The notes: generated by a model from the letters alone, not told the origin. A stretch of 64,000 bases of DNA from Symbiodinium natans (GCA_905221605.1 CAJNDS010002569.1:155001-219000); one strand, 5' to 3'; counted from the stretch's first letter, positions 1 through 11,634 are shown. Made by a program: numbers and translations.

Positions 1-1690
1 AGCTGCCTTTTAAGGGAGTTTTCCGGCTTTCTCGCTCAATGTTGCGGAGTATGTACGTGGAGAAGAAGCCCTCCTAAACCCTAGAAACTATGGCAAATTT
101 TGGCTGATGCTGGAAAGCTACCTTGGCAATCGCTGCACTGAAAGCCTAAGTCTTGGGCCTGGTCTGCCAGGGTGAACTCAAACTAGAATCCATGGACTCC
201 AAAGCCTTGGGGTTTAGGGGTTTAGGGTTTAGGGTTTAGGGTTTAGGGTTTGGGGTTTAGGGTTTAGGGTTTTAGGGTTTAGGGTTTAGGGTTTAGGGTT
301 TAGGGTTTAGGGTTTAGGGTTTAGGGTTTACCACCGCTGCTGTTTCAAGAACAGCCGCCAGGTGCAGCGCATCGCAACCTATACCCACGGAGTAGCACAG
401 GCCGCTCGTCTTGCAGAACCCAAACTGTCAAGCCCTGACCCTCAAGGGGGTAGCTTAGCAGTAGCGTAGGTAGCCTTTAACCTTTTTGGGGGTAAGAATT
501 TAACCCCCTTACAATCCCCAAGGTTAACCTTTAGTTCCCCTAGGTACTGGACAAGAAAGGTAGGGGATAGGTAGGTAGGTAGGTCGGGTGTAGGTCGGGG
601 GGGTAGGCAGCGGGGGTAGGAAGTTGGGTAGATAGGGAGTAGGTAGGGGAGGTAGGTAGGGGAGGTAGGTAGGGGGGGGTCCTTTTGGAGCTTGAAATTG
701 GGCCCTGAGGCTTTCGAAAGTTGAAATCTTTGAGCCTGTGAGTCTTGCTGAGGATAACTCTGGCACCCTAAACCCTAAACCCTAAACCCCAAACCCTAAA
801 CCCTAAACCCTAAACCCTAAACCCTAAACCCTAAACCCTAAACCCTAAACCCTAAGCCCTAACCCCCAAGCCCTAAGCCCTAAGCCCTAAGCCCAAAGCC
901 CTAAACCAGCCCAAATCTCTCGACTCCCCTAGTAGGCCTATGAGTCCGCATACTTCACGCAGGAAAAACAGGATTTACTGCATTACACAGGATTGTGCAT
1001 ATGTTCAGGATTTGTATGGAGCTGAAGGGCAGCAAAGCACCCCAAAGCAAGCTCGAACTCGAAATCCCGAGAAATGCGGATTTGTTGTTTCAACCTGGGG
1101 GTCTGGATTGTGTGTGCTCATGTCCGCAGAGTGGATCGACTCTGTTGAGGACTTAGCGCCTGGGGATTTCCGAGTTTCGGGCTTAGGGATCAGGTGTTTG
1201 GACCACTGGCCTAGATGTGTTGCTGTGGTCGCAAATCTGGAAATCCCCGCACTCCTGTTCGAAGCCCTCAAATTCCCAGCAGCTTCGTTTAGGTGCCACA
1301 ACGAACATCCCTGAACCCTGTATCCTTTGCCCTGTAAATCCCGAAACCCTATTAACCCTAAAGACCCTATGCCTTGTAAACCCTACGCCCTTTTAACCCT
1401 CCACAGGCCCTGCACCCCATAAGCCCTATGACGTGTAAAACCCTCCACCCTGTACACCCTGCACAGGCCCTAGACCCTAGACCCTATAAAACCCTAAACC
1501 CTAAACCCTAAACCCTAGACTCTAAACCCTAAACCCTAAACCCAAAACCCTAAACCCCAAACCCCAAACCCCAAACCCCAAACCCTAAACCCTAAACCCT
1601 AAACCCAAACCCTAACCCTAAACCCTCAACCCCAAACCCTAAATCTCCTCCTTGCAGTGGAGGGATAAACCCTAAATCCTTGCCCTGTCA
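1..1690. repeat. Telomere-like arrays with little unique sequence
   Basis: TTTAGGG units fill about 212-329 and CCCTAAA units about 769-905 and 1480-1645, with many variant units (CCCAAAC, CCCTAAG, CCCTAGA). Between them, 350-466 is an open stretch after a CAAG acceptor-like site, with a plausible helical reading (RQVQRIATYTHGVAQAARL) closed by TAG; it may be an exon but its gene is unknown. Positions 470-560 hold a short element with GTAGCCTTTAACC and GGTTAACCTT half-sites. An open frame at 940-1314 includes repeat-derived residues (DFRVSGLGIR) and is not convincing. Confidence 0.6.
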
Positions 1691-1691
1691 G

Positions 1692-4600
1692 ATCCCGCCG
1701 CTCAAGGGCTACAGCCGGGCACGTACCAAGGCGCCAGGGCTTGATGGCCTTGAGGTTGTCAAGCTTCTGCCTTAGGGTTTCGGGTTTTAGGGTTTAGGGT
1801 CTAGGGTTTAGGGTTTAGGCCTTTTAGGGTTAGTTAGGGATCAGGGTTTTTAGGGAGCATTCTGCGGCAGGCGTGGGTGTTTGGTATTCTACGGCACAAG
1901 GGGCGAGCATCACATCGCAAGTTAGTCGGGAGTTAGTTGAGGAACACACCCGATAGTAAGTGTACCCTAATGGGGACATACTTGGGTTATAAGTACAGTT
2001 CTAGTTGGGTTACTAAGTACCATGAACCTCCAAGCAGGTGCTGACGCGCTATGGCAACGATGCCGCGTGCCTGACGGACGTGATGCGTGCCTCTGTCATC
2101 TACAGCAGCATTGAGGAGGACCGATACAAGCGTTGGGGTCTTCCTTTATGGGACAGGTCTTAAACCTTAAACCCTAATACCTTAAAACCCAAAACCCCAA
2201 ACCTTGTTTCCTAAACCTTAGACCCTAAACCTTAAGCCCTCAATCTTACGTCCTAAGCCCCCAAGATGAACAAGTGCAGAGGCGGTCTATGTATGAGTAC
2301 TGAAGACCAGGCAAGATAGGCGGAAGCCTCAGCGTGCTGGAAGCTTCTTGGGGTAGCTACATGGTCCCTTCTTACGGGCCCTTAAAAAGGGGACCCTTCA
2401 TCTACCCCGTATATACTAGTATATACCCTATGCACATGAAGGGCCCAAACATCAGAACCCTTTAAAGGAGGTTAGGGAGCAGATTACAGGCCCATGAAAC
2501 TACCCTGGAAGATTTAACATTACATTTGGTGTTCCCCATCGCTCTGCGACACATCTCGCCTCCTGCCACTCGAGTTTCAAACCCACTTGTATTGAGCTAC
2601 ACCCTGGCCCTAAACACAAAACCCTAAGCCCTAAACCCTGAACACTGAACCCTAAACCCTAAGCTTGCAATAACCCTAAGCCGTGAACAATATGCTGTAT
2701 GCTCTGTCAACGACCTGCAGCTTCCTATGCCAGGCCTACAGCGCTCTGCATTTTCTACTCCGTGAGGATGGGCAGAACCCACGCAGCTCCTCCGCAAATG
2801 ATGCGTCCCCGTAGAAACTGCAGAAAGGGTCCCTGAACTTTGCTTTCGAACAATGTGGGGGTTTGCGAAAAGAAGGGACCCCGATTATGGTCACACAAAT
2901 AGTAGGATTCCCTTACAATAAGGACCCCTACTTTCGGAAACCACATATATAGTTTCCCTTGTCTGTACATGCACAACTCGGTGGCTAGGCTTGTCCGAGT
3001 AACGTGCCGCAGTCTTCAAACCTGTAAGGTTTGGGGTTCAGGGGTTTGGATCCAACTGGGCGAAACACAGCCTAAACACTGAACCCTAAACTAAAACCTA
3101 ACCCCTAAACCCTAAACCCTAAACCCTAAACCCTAAACGTACAGCCTTGGCAGCAGCGGCTCCTTGTGTTTAGGTCACCGTCAACGGTTTGCTTCCTAGT
3201 CAAACCCATCCCCCCAAGGGTAGCTAGGTCAAGGGTTTAAGGGGGGCTTTTAGGGGGTTTAGGGTTTGGGTTTCGGGTTTGGGGTTTAGGGTTTAGGGTT
3301 TAGGGGTTTAGGGTTTAGGGTTTGGGGGGCTTCTAGGGTGTAGAGTTGAGGGCTTTGGGGCTTGTTTCGCCCAGTTGTATCTTGCAAACATATCTTTATG
3401 TTTGCTTGCTTGCAGCTTTTTGTGTCTCAGGGCCACAAGGCTCTACAACCCACTAAGGGGACGCTCGGGTTGATTTTTTCTTTGGGGGGGGGGGGGGGGG
3501 GGGGTGGGGAAGTTCCGAGGCCAGCAAGTCCTAGCAAACGGAAGCCCCGGAACCCTAAACCCTTTGAAGGGTTTAGGGTTTAGAGTTTAGGGCTTGTTTG
3601 GGACTTAGGGTTTAGGATTTAGGGTTTAGGCTTTCAGTCTTTAGCCCAGATCCCAACTTCAAATCCCAGACCCTAGGCCCTAAACCCCCCCCCCTCCTCA
3701 TCCCATTCTTGCTTTTTGAAGACGAAGAAGGTTTCATAGTCAGAGTACTACTACCACGAATAGTAGCAAGAAGCAGATAGATACCACGTAAACAACCGAC
3801 GACAAGCAAAAACCGGAACCGTAAACCCCAAACCCTAAACCCCAAACCCTAAACCCTAGCCCTAAACCCTAAACCCTAAACCCTAAACCCTAAACCCTAA
3901 ACCCTAAACCCTAAACCCTAAACCCTAAACCCTAAACCCTAAACCCTAAACCCTAAACCCTAAACCCTAAACCCTAAACCCTAAACCCTAAACCCTAACC
4001 ATAAACCCTAAACCCTAAACCCTAAACCCTAAACCCTAAACCCTAAACCCTAAACCCTAAACCCTAAACCCTAAACCCTAAACCCTGAACCCTGAACCCT
4101 GAACCCTGAACCCTAAACCCTAAACGCTAAACCCTAAACCCTAAACCCTGAACCAGAACCTCCTTAAAGCCTGGGAGGTCCAGACCTTGCGGTGGTCGAA
4201 GTGAACGACCGCTTTCAGAGTTGCTCCTGGGGCTGGGTTTAGGGTTTAGGGTTTAGGGTTTAGGGTTTAGGGTTTAGGGTTTAGGGTTTAGGGTTTAGGG
4301 TTTAGGGTTTAGGGTTTAGGGTTTAGGGTTTAGGGTTTAGGGTTTAGGGTTTAGGGTTTGGGTTTAGGGTTTAGGGTTTAGGGTTTAGGGTTTAGGGTTT
4401 AGGGTTTAGGGTTTAGGGTTTAGGGTTTAGGGTTTAGGGTTTAGGGTTTAGGGTTTAGGGTTTAGGGTTTAGGGTTTAGGGTTTAGGGTTTAGGGTTTAG
4501 GGCCCAGGGTTTGGGGTTTAGGGTTTACAGTTTAGGGTTTAGGGCCTAGGGTTTGGGGTTTAGGGTTTAGGGTTTAGGGCCTAGGGTTTGGGGTTTAGAG

Positions 4601-6545
4601 TTTAGGGTTTAGGGTTTCGGGTTTAGGGTTTCGCGTTTCGGGTTTGGGGTTTCGGGTTTAGGGTGGTTTGTGAGGGGATTGCGGAGTTTACGAGGGGGGT
4701 TTGCGCGGTTTACAGACTCGAGGTTCCGGGGTGCAGGGCTTTGGGGGGCTTACAGGGTGTTAGGGGTTTGGGCGGGATCTAGGGCTGCATGCCTTAGGCG
4801 TGGGGGGTTGGCGTCTTGGTCTTTGGGTTGAGTGCAGGAGTGTGGCAGGGTCCGGATCGGGGGGGTGTGGGATTTCGGGTCATGTGCGTCTGGCGCCCTA
4901 AACCCTAAACCCTAAACCCTCAACCCTCAACCCTCAACCCTAAACCCTAAACCCTAACCCCAAGGCGAGGCGGTTGGGGGGCTAGGCTTCAGATCGCCAA
5001 GGCGAGCTGAGATGATGGAGGGCTTTTTCGAACTCGGGCCGAAATGTTGAGCAAGGGGGGTCTGCGTCCCCTAAACCCTAAACCCTAAACCCTAAACCCT
5101 CATGGAATGGGGACGGAGAGAGGTCGGGACGGCTACCGCGACATTAGCCTCCTCTTCGACATGCCCCTTGGCGTCAACATGCTCACTGCCGGAGAGGGTT
5201 CGGCCTCCTTTGATGTCTTGGTGGCCCAGGGGTGCCCCTTTCCCTTTTTTTGGTTCAAGGTTCTCTTATGATAAAGTAGCCCACCCCCGAAAGGGTACCC
5301 TACCTGTTTTTTTAGAACATGGTTACTGGGCTACGAAGATGTACCGCTTGGGGTTCGCGACTCGTGGCATCCACACATCCTACATGTAGTCTCAGACGCT
5401 GTGAGAACACAGATAAGACCGTATGAGACACCCCAAAAAGCCACCATGATTGGGACCCCAAACCCTGAACCCCAAACCCTAAACCCCAAACCCTAAGCCC
5501 TAAGCCCTAAGCCCTAAACCCTAAACCCTAAGAACTGACCACATAGGGCTTGAGAGCAGTGGTTCAGGGGCTGCCTTGGCTTGAAAGGGCTTCGGGCCAC
5601 CCGGAGACCTGGGAAGCAAGATCCCTGAACCCTAACATTTTCTTCGGCCTTAATCTATGAATGGCTTAAAAGAGCCACCCAAAAAATTTAAGAATATTCT
5701 TCCTTACAAGGGCAATATAGGGATTATTTGTTTGTTTTTTTTTTTTTTTTTTTTTTATTCTTTTGGGGTTCTTAAGCAAATAGTAACGGTGACCCATCGT
5801 AGACAGGGATGGTACATTTCTAACGGTGTGTTGTAGCTGTGTAATTATATATACATATATAACATATTATATACAACCCTAAACACAAAAAACATATATA
5901 TATATATAAACATATATATATATATATGGACTATACAGGGGTTGAATTCACCAGCAACGGCCCCCAGGAGCGGTGTCATTTGCGAGTTGCAGCTGCACAT
6001 CCGGGGCATCATCGACGCTTCTCCCAAGAGTGCAGGGAAGACCTGTTGCTGGTTTAGGGTTTTAGGGTTTTTGGGTTTAAGGGTTGAAGGGTTTTAGGGT
6101 TTTTAGGGTTTTAGGGTTGTAGGGTTTTAGGGTTGTAGGGTTTTAGGGTTTTAGGGTTTTAGGGCTGTAGGGTTTTAGGGTTTTCCGGGCTTTAGGGTTT
6201 TTTATTCTTGAGAAGTATTTCCAAGGATTTGGAGGCTGGATGGAAGGCTCTGGAGTCTATCCATGGCCACATCGTGGAAGCCCCCCAAACCCGAAGCATC
6301 CCCAAGCCCGTAGACGCAATGTAGGGCAAGGAATACCCTAAACCCTAAACCCGAAACCCCAAACCCTAAACCCTAAACCCTAGACCCTAGACCCTAAACC
6401 CGAAACCTGAAACCCTTGTAGGGTTTGCTGGGCACCTGAGGATGCTAAAAAGACCGGTGGCCACAAAGCCTACCGAGCAGCTTGGCATCAGGATTCTAGC
6501 TGGAAACCAGGAAGCACCGCCACGGAAAGGAGAGAAGTGGGAAGG
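1692..6545 (+). CDS. RelA/SpoT-like domain protein, many short exons (partial model)
   Basis: Eight short coding stretches, all on +, read in the order expected for a RelA/SpoT-type nucleotidyltransferase fold. They are 1692-1769 (PPLKGYSRARTKA), 2035-2118 or to 2160 (RYGNDAACLTDVMRASVIY), 2734-2811 (AYSALHFLLREDG), 4170-4218 (VVEVNDRFQ), about 5117-5212 (DGYRDISLLFDM), 5339-~5455 (PLGVRDSWHPHILHVV), 5968-6013 (VICELQLHIRGII) and 6441-6545 (DAKKTGGHKAYRAAW). The DGYRDI, ELQLHIR and GGHKAY blocks correspond to the NGYRS, EIQIRT and GHW/Y blocks of the family. Introns 5213-5338 and 6014-6440 restore the frame when cut at duplicated target sequence. The start codon, several junctions and the 3' end are unresolved. 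Enzymatic activity is inferred only; dinoflagellate copies may be regulatory or inactive. Confidence 0.5.
1981..2034. mobile_element. Half-copy of short element family T
   Basis: This has the TAAGTACAG...TAAGTACCATGAACCTCCAAG right half of the element seen in full at 48530-48630 and 55871-56008. Its CCTCCAAG end lies directly before the RelA-like exon beginning CAGGTGCTGACG, so the element may supply the acceptor AG. Confidence 0.55.
2352..2504. mobile_element. Short inverted-repeat element, family P
   Basis: It starts GGTAGCTACATGGTCCCTT and ends GGCCCATGAAACTACC, which are inverted copies of each other. It has no coding content and lies in the intron between the RYGNDAA and AYSALHF exons. 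Related copies: 10211-10310, 20023-20420, 51942-52071, 60494-60585 and 62205-62320. Confidence 0.65.
2863..2945. mobile_element. Short inverted-repeat element, family N
   Basis: GGTTTGCGAAAAGAAGGGACC at the left and CCCCTACTTTCGGAAACC at the right are approximate inverted copies around GGATTCCCTTACAATAAGG. Related copies lie near 24382-24475, 37482-37722 (two), 49519-49612, 50336-50396 and 60609-60705. Confidence 0.55.
3824..4660. repeat. Two long telomere-like arrays in opposite orientation around an exon
   Basis: About 3824-4150 is CCCTAAA repeated more than 40 times with few variants; about 4234-4660 is TTTAGGG repeated about 55 times and decaying into TTTGGGG/TTTCGGG variants. The 80 bases between hold the RelA-like exon VVEVNDRF. 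The two arrays are complementary and could pair as a hairpin of roughly 300 bp. Confidence 0.85.
5213..5338 (+). mobile_element. Introner, family 1, copy in the RelA-like gene
   Basis: Left end CTTGGTGGCCCAGGGG and right end GGTTACTGGGCTACGAAG match the introner consensus, with the usual interior (GGTTCAAGGTTC, AAAGGGTACCC). The direct repeat ATGT flanks it. Removing the element plus one ATGT joins SASF to DVPLGVRDSW in a long open frame, which implies an AT-AG intron unless the cut lies elsewhere. Confidence 0.75.
5697..5795. mobile_element. Short element, family K, with T tract
   Basis: AAGAATATTCTTCCTTACAAGG, a run of about 24 T, and GGGGTTCTTAAGCAAATAGTA recur at 45640-45790, where the GTTCTTAAGCAAATAGTAGC end is present twice. 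No reading frame is present. Confidence 0.45.
6014..6440 (+). other. Array-containing intron with GAYGCT direct repeats
   Basis: The exon ending LHIRGII is followed by GACGCT, and the next exon begins GATGCT straight after CCTGAG. Cutting GA...AG joins HIRGII to DAKKTGGHKAY in phase 0. Inside are TTTTAGGG-type repeats (6049-6205), CCCTAAA units (6335-6420) and an exon-like island (LEAGWKALESIHGHIVEA, about 6215-6315) that is not needed for the frame. Confidence 0.65.
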
Positions 6546-7529
6546 GGTTTAGGGTTTAGGGTTTAGGGTTTAGGGTTTAGGGTCTAGGGTTTAGGGGCTG
6601 CCGAAAGGCAGCGACACTCACTTTCCAGCAGCTCAAGAGCAGCGGCAGCGTCCGGCACCCCCGACGCCCCCTCCCCCCCGTGATCCCTAAACCCTAAACC
6701 CTAAACCCTAAACCCTAAACCCTAAACCCTAAACCCTAAACCCTAAACCCTAAGCCTGAACCTCTCTTCGGTGACAACTTTACAGTGGGTCTTGGGGAGG
6801 GGGGAGGGGGAGGGGTAGTCGGAGAGTCAGTAGGCTGCAGCGTTTGATGCCCTGGGTCTCTCGGGAGCGCTTTGCAGTTCATGTTCTCTCTGCCTACTTC
6901 CCAAAAGTTCTGGAAGAAGTACGCAGTTTTTCTACCAGGCTCCTACGGGAAATGTAAAAGCCCCGAAGACCCCAAATCCTAAACCCTAAACCCTCAACCG
7001 CCTCAACCCTAAACCCTAAACCCTCAACCCTCAACCCTAAACCCTAAACCCTAAACCCTAAACCCTAAACCCGAGCCATCCTTCGAGGTTCAGAGGGAGG
7101 TCAATGAGCTTATCTTCGAGGCGGCCGTGCAGAACAGTGCGCAGGCACCGATCTCAGGGTTGTTCGGATCGTTCGAAGTTTGGTTTAGGGGTGTTTAGGG
7201 TTTGGACTTGAGGGGGTTTAGGGATCTTGGGTCCCTAAACCCTAAACCCTAAACCCTAAACCCTAAACCCTAAACCCTAAACCCTAAACCCTAAACCCTA
7301 AACCCTAAACCCTAAACCCTAAACCCTAAACCCTAAACCCTAAACCCTAAACCCTAAACCCTAAACCCTTGGGTTAAGGGGTGACATGAATGCACATGCT
7401 TTGCGTGGTCGCAGAGGCGGAGAGGGCCGCAGTCCTTCGGGGAATTCTTCTTGGCCCTTTGTGGCCCAACTTTTGGTCGTTTGAGTGCAGTAGTGCGCAA
7501 AGAACCGTACCACTCATGTAAGGTAGTTT

Positions 7530-7640
7530 GGGACGTCCCCCCTTTATACTGACAGTCCTTAGTAGGGATTATCGTACCCCCATCGTACCCCCCTATTCTG
7601 AACCCCTATTAAGGACTGTGAGTATAAGAGGGAACATCCC
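7530..7640. mobile_element. Short inverted-repeat element, family G
   Basis: Left GGGACGTCCCCCCTTTATAC with TGACAGTCCTTA, and right TAAGGACTGTGAGTATAAGA with GGGAACATCCC, form long terminal inverted repeats. Sister copies: 30794-30900 and 35620-35720. The interior is about 40 bases of CCCCTATT-like sequence. Confidence 0.7.
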
Positions 7641-8878
7641 AAAGCGCCAGTGTTGGTTGGTTTCTTGTGGCGCTTGGTGCAGGATCTGTCTAACCTCATG
7701 AAGGCGTACGACATCCGCCGACACGGAACTCGCGACAAGCATCTCGACCTACCAAAGCCCGCTGCACCCTAAACTAATGTATATAGGAGCCTGAATAAAT
7801 GGAATATATTTTTGTTTTGTGTGGGTATTTTGGAATACTTATAAAGGGACCATAAGGGAATATTTTTAGTAACTATTCCGACCCCTATATTGATCTAAGC
7901 CCCAATGCCTAATAGAATACGATTGTTACTATTACTACGACAATTGCTTTTTATGACCATGAGTAGCATAGTACTATGAGCAGGGCTCTGACACCCTCAG
8001 CGGCTTGCAAAGTACCCTGCGTTACGTACCAGGCTGTTCAGCTGAAGCCGCGGTCCTCGAGCCTGCGTAAGGTGTTCTGAACACTAGATAGGGTTTAGGG
8101 TTTAGGGTTTAGGGTTTAGGGTTTAGGGTTTAGGGTTTAGGGTTTAGGGTTTAGGGTTTAGGATTTATGGTTCAGGGTTTAGGGTTTAGGGTTGCGGGTT
8201 GAGGTTGAAGGTTTAGGGTTTAGGGTTTAGGGTCTAGGGTCTAGGGTCTAGGGTCTAGGGTTTAGGGCAATATGCATAGCATAGCACAGCCTGCAAACCA
8301 GGGTGCATGCAGAAGGTATTTGGTGCAGCCATGTTAGCATAAAAAACCTGGTCAAGGTTAATTTGGGAGAGGCGCCGTTCCGTGACAGCGTCGCCCGAAG
8401 GAATTAAGCACAACTCAGTCAAACAGTCGCCCATTAAGCTTGTACATTTCTGGCCTTTGCTGTTCTCGATGATGGCCTATCGTGCCGCTGCTGCTACCGC
8501 AATATCGGCAGTTGCAGTTCTGACAAGACATGTCAGGTTCTCCTTGTCCTAAACCCTAAACCCTCAACCCTAAACCCTAAACCCTAAACCCTAAACCCTA
8601 AACCCTAAACCCTAAACCCTAAACCCTAAACCTTGAAGTCGAGCATCTGACAGTAGACGTGTTTCAGCCCAACCAGGAATGGCCGTTCCTCTCTTCACTA
8701 CGCTGCGCAGCATGGCTCCCTGAGCTCGGCACGAATTCTACTCGCATCCGGGTGCGCAGGGGTTAGGGTTTAGGGTTTAGGGTTTAGGGTCTAGGTTTAG
8801 GGTTTAGGGTTTGGGTTAATAGGGCTTAGGGTTCACGTCAACCTTAAACCCTCAACCCTCAACCCTCAACCCTGAACC

Positions 8879-8924
<46 letters not shown>

Positions 8925-9665
8925 ACCCTACCCCAACCCTAAACCCTAAACTCCACCACACGACCCAAGCCCCCCTACAAAGCTACTCCCGCAGGAGCGA
9001 CCCCTGGGGTGCAGACGACTCGGGCGTCGCTCGCCCAGCCCATGGTACCTCAATCTCTCGGGTTTAGGATGTAGGGTTTAGGTTTAGGGTTTAGGGTTTA
9101 GGGTTTAGGGTTTAGGGTTCAGGGTTCAGGGTTCAGGGTTCAGGGTTCAGGGTTCAGGGTTCAGGGTTCAGGGTTCAGGGTTCAGGGTTCAGGGTTCAGG
9201 GTTTAGGGTTGGGAGGGTTGAGGGTTGCAGGTTGCGAGGGTATTTTGGGTTTAGGGGTTCGGGCTTAGTGCCCCAAGGCCCGAAGCCACTGAAACCCCCG
9301 TGCAATAGGTGGTGGAGTCTCCGTATCCTTGCAGTCGAAAGCTCTTAGGTGAGGGAGCTAGGCTTCAGGGGCTTAGAGTGTTTAGGGAGAGAAGATGCTT
9401 GCCATCTTGGACGTAGAGCTGCAAACCCTAAACCCCTAAACCCCTGAACTCCTGAACCCCTAAACCCCTGAACCCCTGAACCCCGAAACCCCTACACCCC
9501 CTGAACTTCTGAACCCCTAAGCCCCTGAACCCCTGAACCCCTAAACCCCTAAACCCCTGAACCCCCAAACCCCTACACCCCAAAGCCCCTAAGCCCCCGA
9601 CCATCAGAGTAGCCGCAGAGCCACGCCACCAAGGTGCTTCCCTTGGAAGTCGCCTTGAAACTTAC

Positions 9666-9765
9666 TTCGCCTTCAGTTAAACTTTAAATCTTTTGGGTTT
9701 CCTGATTTAGTAGGAATATTAAGGTTTAACCTTTTTTTTACCCTTGGTTATTGGAGAAGTAAGGA
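9666..9765. mobile_element. Short element, family A
   Basis: The half-sites AGTTAAACTTTAAATCTTTTG and AAGGTTTAACCTTTTT resemble those at 470-560 and 43684-43765. It separates a short open stretch (AAEPRHQGASLG) from KHFEAACMLLASML. Confidence 0.4.
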
Positions 9766-10210
9766 AAGGCAAGCACTTCGAAGCCGCGTGCATGTTGCTT
9801 GCCAGCATGCTCCAGCAGGACAGGGTTGAGGGATTGGGGCAGGGTCTGGGGGTTGGGGTTTAGGGTTTAGGGTTTAGGGTTTAGGGTTTAGGGTTTAGGG
9901 TTTAGGGTTTAGGGTTTAGGGTTTAGGGTTTAGGGTTTAGGGTTTAGGGTTTAGGGTTTAGGGTTTAGGGTTTAGGGTTTAGGGCCTTGATTAGGGTCTC
10001 GGGTGTAGGGCTGAAGGGTTAGGGTCTAGGGAATCAGGGCCGCAGGGTTTGTGGTTTATGCGTGACCCTGCAGGCAATGCTCGCGTTGAGCGCAGCCATG
10101 CGGGTCAAAATGCGCAACCCTAATTGCCATCATGCTCAAGAGGGAAACTCGAGAGAGTTGGTGTGACGTTTCTTCGTTGGCTTATGTGCTGGCCCTTTCA
10201 GCGTCGGAAA

Positions 10211-10310
10211 GGTTACATGGTCCCTTAATCTTGTCCCATACTCTGAAGGATGGGCCCTTACCTGGGTCCCCGTTTAAGGGCCCATATGAAGGAACCATGC
10301 AACTCCCCTT
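10211..10310. mobile_element. Short inverted-repeat element, family P
   Basis: Left GGTTACATGGTCCCTTAAT, right TTAAGGGCCCATATGAAGG and AACCATGCAACTCC. It interrupts an open frame just after GCGTCGGAAAG. Confidence 0.6.
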
Positions 10311-10974
10311 AGAAGCGTCTTGGCTTCTGTGTCGCAGTGGCGTTCTTGACAGATCATGAAATCCCTTACAAACCGATCTACAAAGTGGGACCCCCCCCCC
10401 CCTCCCCAAATCCCAAATCCCAAATCCCTAATCCCTAAACCCTAAACCCTAAACAGCCCTACACCCCAAATCCGAAATCGAGCCCTCGCATCTCTTGCCT
10501 CTGGAGGAGCCTGCCAGTCGCGGCTGCTTGGCACGCCTGGCTCAGCAGATCGTGCCTCTGGCCCATGAGGGTTTAGGGTTTAGGGTTTAAGGGTTTAGGG
10601 TTTAGGGTTTAGGGTTTAGGGTTTAGGGTTGTCGGATTCCAATGGATTCCAGGCTACCTGGGAAATGTTGAGTGTCCCAAAGGTCTTGTTTAGAACACTT
10701 TCTTGTAAGGTCCAGCCTCGATTTGGGTCCCTGTTTGGGGACCTCTTTCTCCCCACCCTCTGAGTGATTTGAACTGTGCCCTTCCTCTCACATGGGTTTC
10801 TGGACCGAGGTCCTCCCCAGGTGCAACCATTACAGAGTATCCCTCAAGTTGCTTTAGAGTCTTCAGGGTGGGCACCCTGCAAAGTAATTGGCAGAAGTCT
10901 GATTAGAAAAGACTGTCAGTCACCCTCGGCCCAAGCATCCTGCTCCCGAGTGATGTCTAAGCGCGTGAGAATGA

Positions 10975-11160
10975 ACCCTACGGGATGTCGACGCTATTCA
11001 GGCTTACAAAGAACGGAGGGAGATGCTGAAGACGCGATATTCAGACCCAACCCTAAATCCTGTTCCCCGCAGCCCGAATTGCAAACTCAGAGGCCCATCG
11101 ATTGCTGCTCGTACTCTCAAAAAGAAACCCAGAGGTTTCAACTCGAAGCCCTTTGCATAA
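10975..11160 (+). CDS. Probable 3'-terminal exon, unknown protein
   Basis: The frame DVDAIQAYKERREMLKTRYS runs on for about 35 more mostly basic residues (including PSIAARTLKKKPRGFNSK) to TAA at 11158. It is free of repeat-derived residues and has a CTATTCAG acceptor candidate at 11001. An in-frame TGA lies upstream, so it must be joined to an earlier exon. No family recognised. Confidence 0.45.
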   Translation, partial: TLRDVDAIQAYKERREMLKTRYSDPTLNPVPRSPNCKLRGPSIAARTLKKKPRGFNSKPFA

Positions 11161-11240
11161 TATAGAGAATATGTTCTATATGTATAGAGCACAACATGTG
11201 TATGTATATATATATATAGTATGTGTATATACATATATAT

Positions 11241-11560
11241 GGTACCCCCCCCCTGGAGAATCTACCTCCAAAGGGTGGGGGTTTAAGACACCTGTAGCTT
11301 TTTCGTATCGGGTTGAAGATACCTCTAACGCTTTCGTATAGATTCTTACCCTCTCATCTTCAACAAGATTCGCATTTCAATCTCTACATGATGAGAGTTT
11401 CAGATTTCCATATCCAGAGGATGAGGTATAAGAGTTTGTCTTTTGCTGCTTAGAAGCAGTTGGGTTGCTTATAAGCAGTCGGGTTGCTTAGGTGGGGGGG
11501 GGGGAGGGGGGGGGGGGGGGGGGCGATGGGTTTTCCAACTTGGCCTTGGGCCCTGTGGTA

Positions 11561-11592
<32 letters not shown>

Positions 11593-11634
11593 CCACCCCC
11601 CCCCCCCCCCCCCCTTGCCCCCCCCCCCCCTTTT

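Larger units (their letters stand above)
6546..11240. repeat. Array-rich region with exon-like islands
   Basis: Main arrays: 6685-6755, 6975-7075, 7233-7370 (CCCTAAA), 8090-8265, 8548-8635, 8843-8950 (CTCAACC units), 9060-9215 (about 13 GGGTTCA units), 9423-9595 (8-base AAACCCCT/GAACCCCT units) and 9857-9984. Islands that read as exons on +: 6832-6957 (SRERFAVHVLSAYFPKVLEE, ends TAA), 7683-7772 (DLSNLMKAYDIRRHG, ends TAA, preceded by GTGCAG), 8638-8765 (VEHLTVDVFQPNQEWPFL), 9775-9830 (KHFEAACMLLASMLQQDR), about 10480-10570 (SRGCLARLAQQIVPLAHE) and ~10975-11160. Functions are unknown and the islands cannot be joined into a model by eye. Confidence 0.6.

Noticed and set aside
940-1314. 124-codon frame on +
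   Set aside because: It contains repeat-derived residues and competes with an open frame on -; no family similarity.
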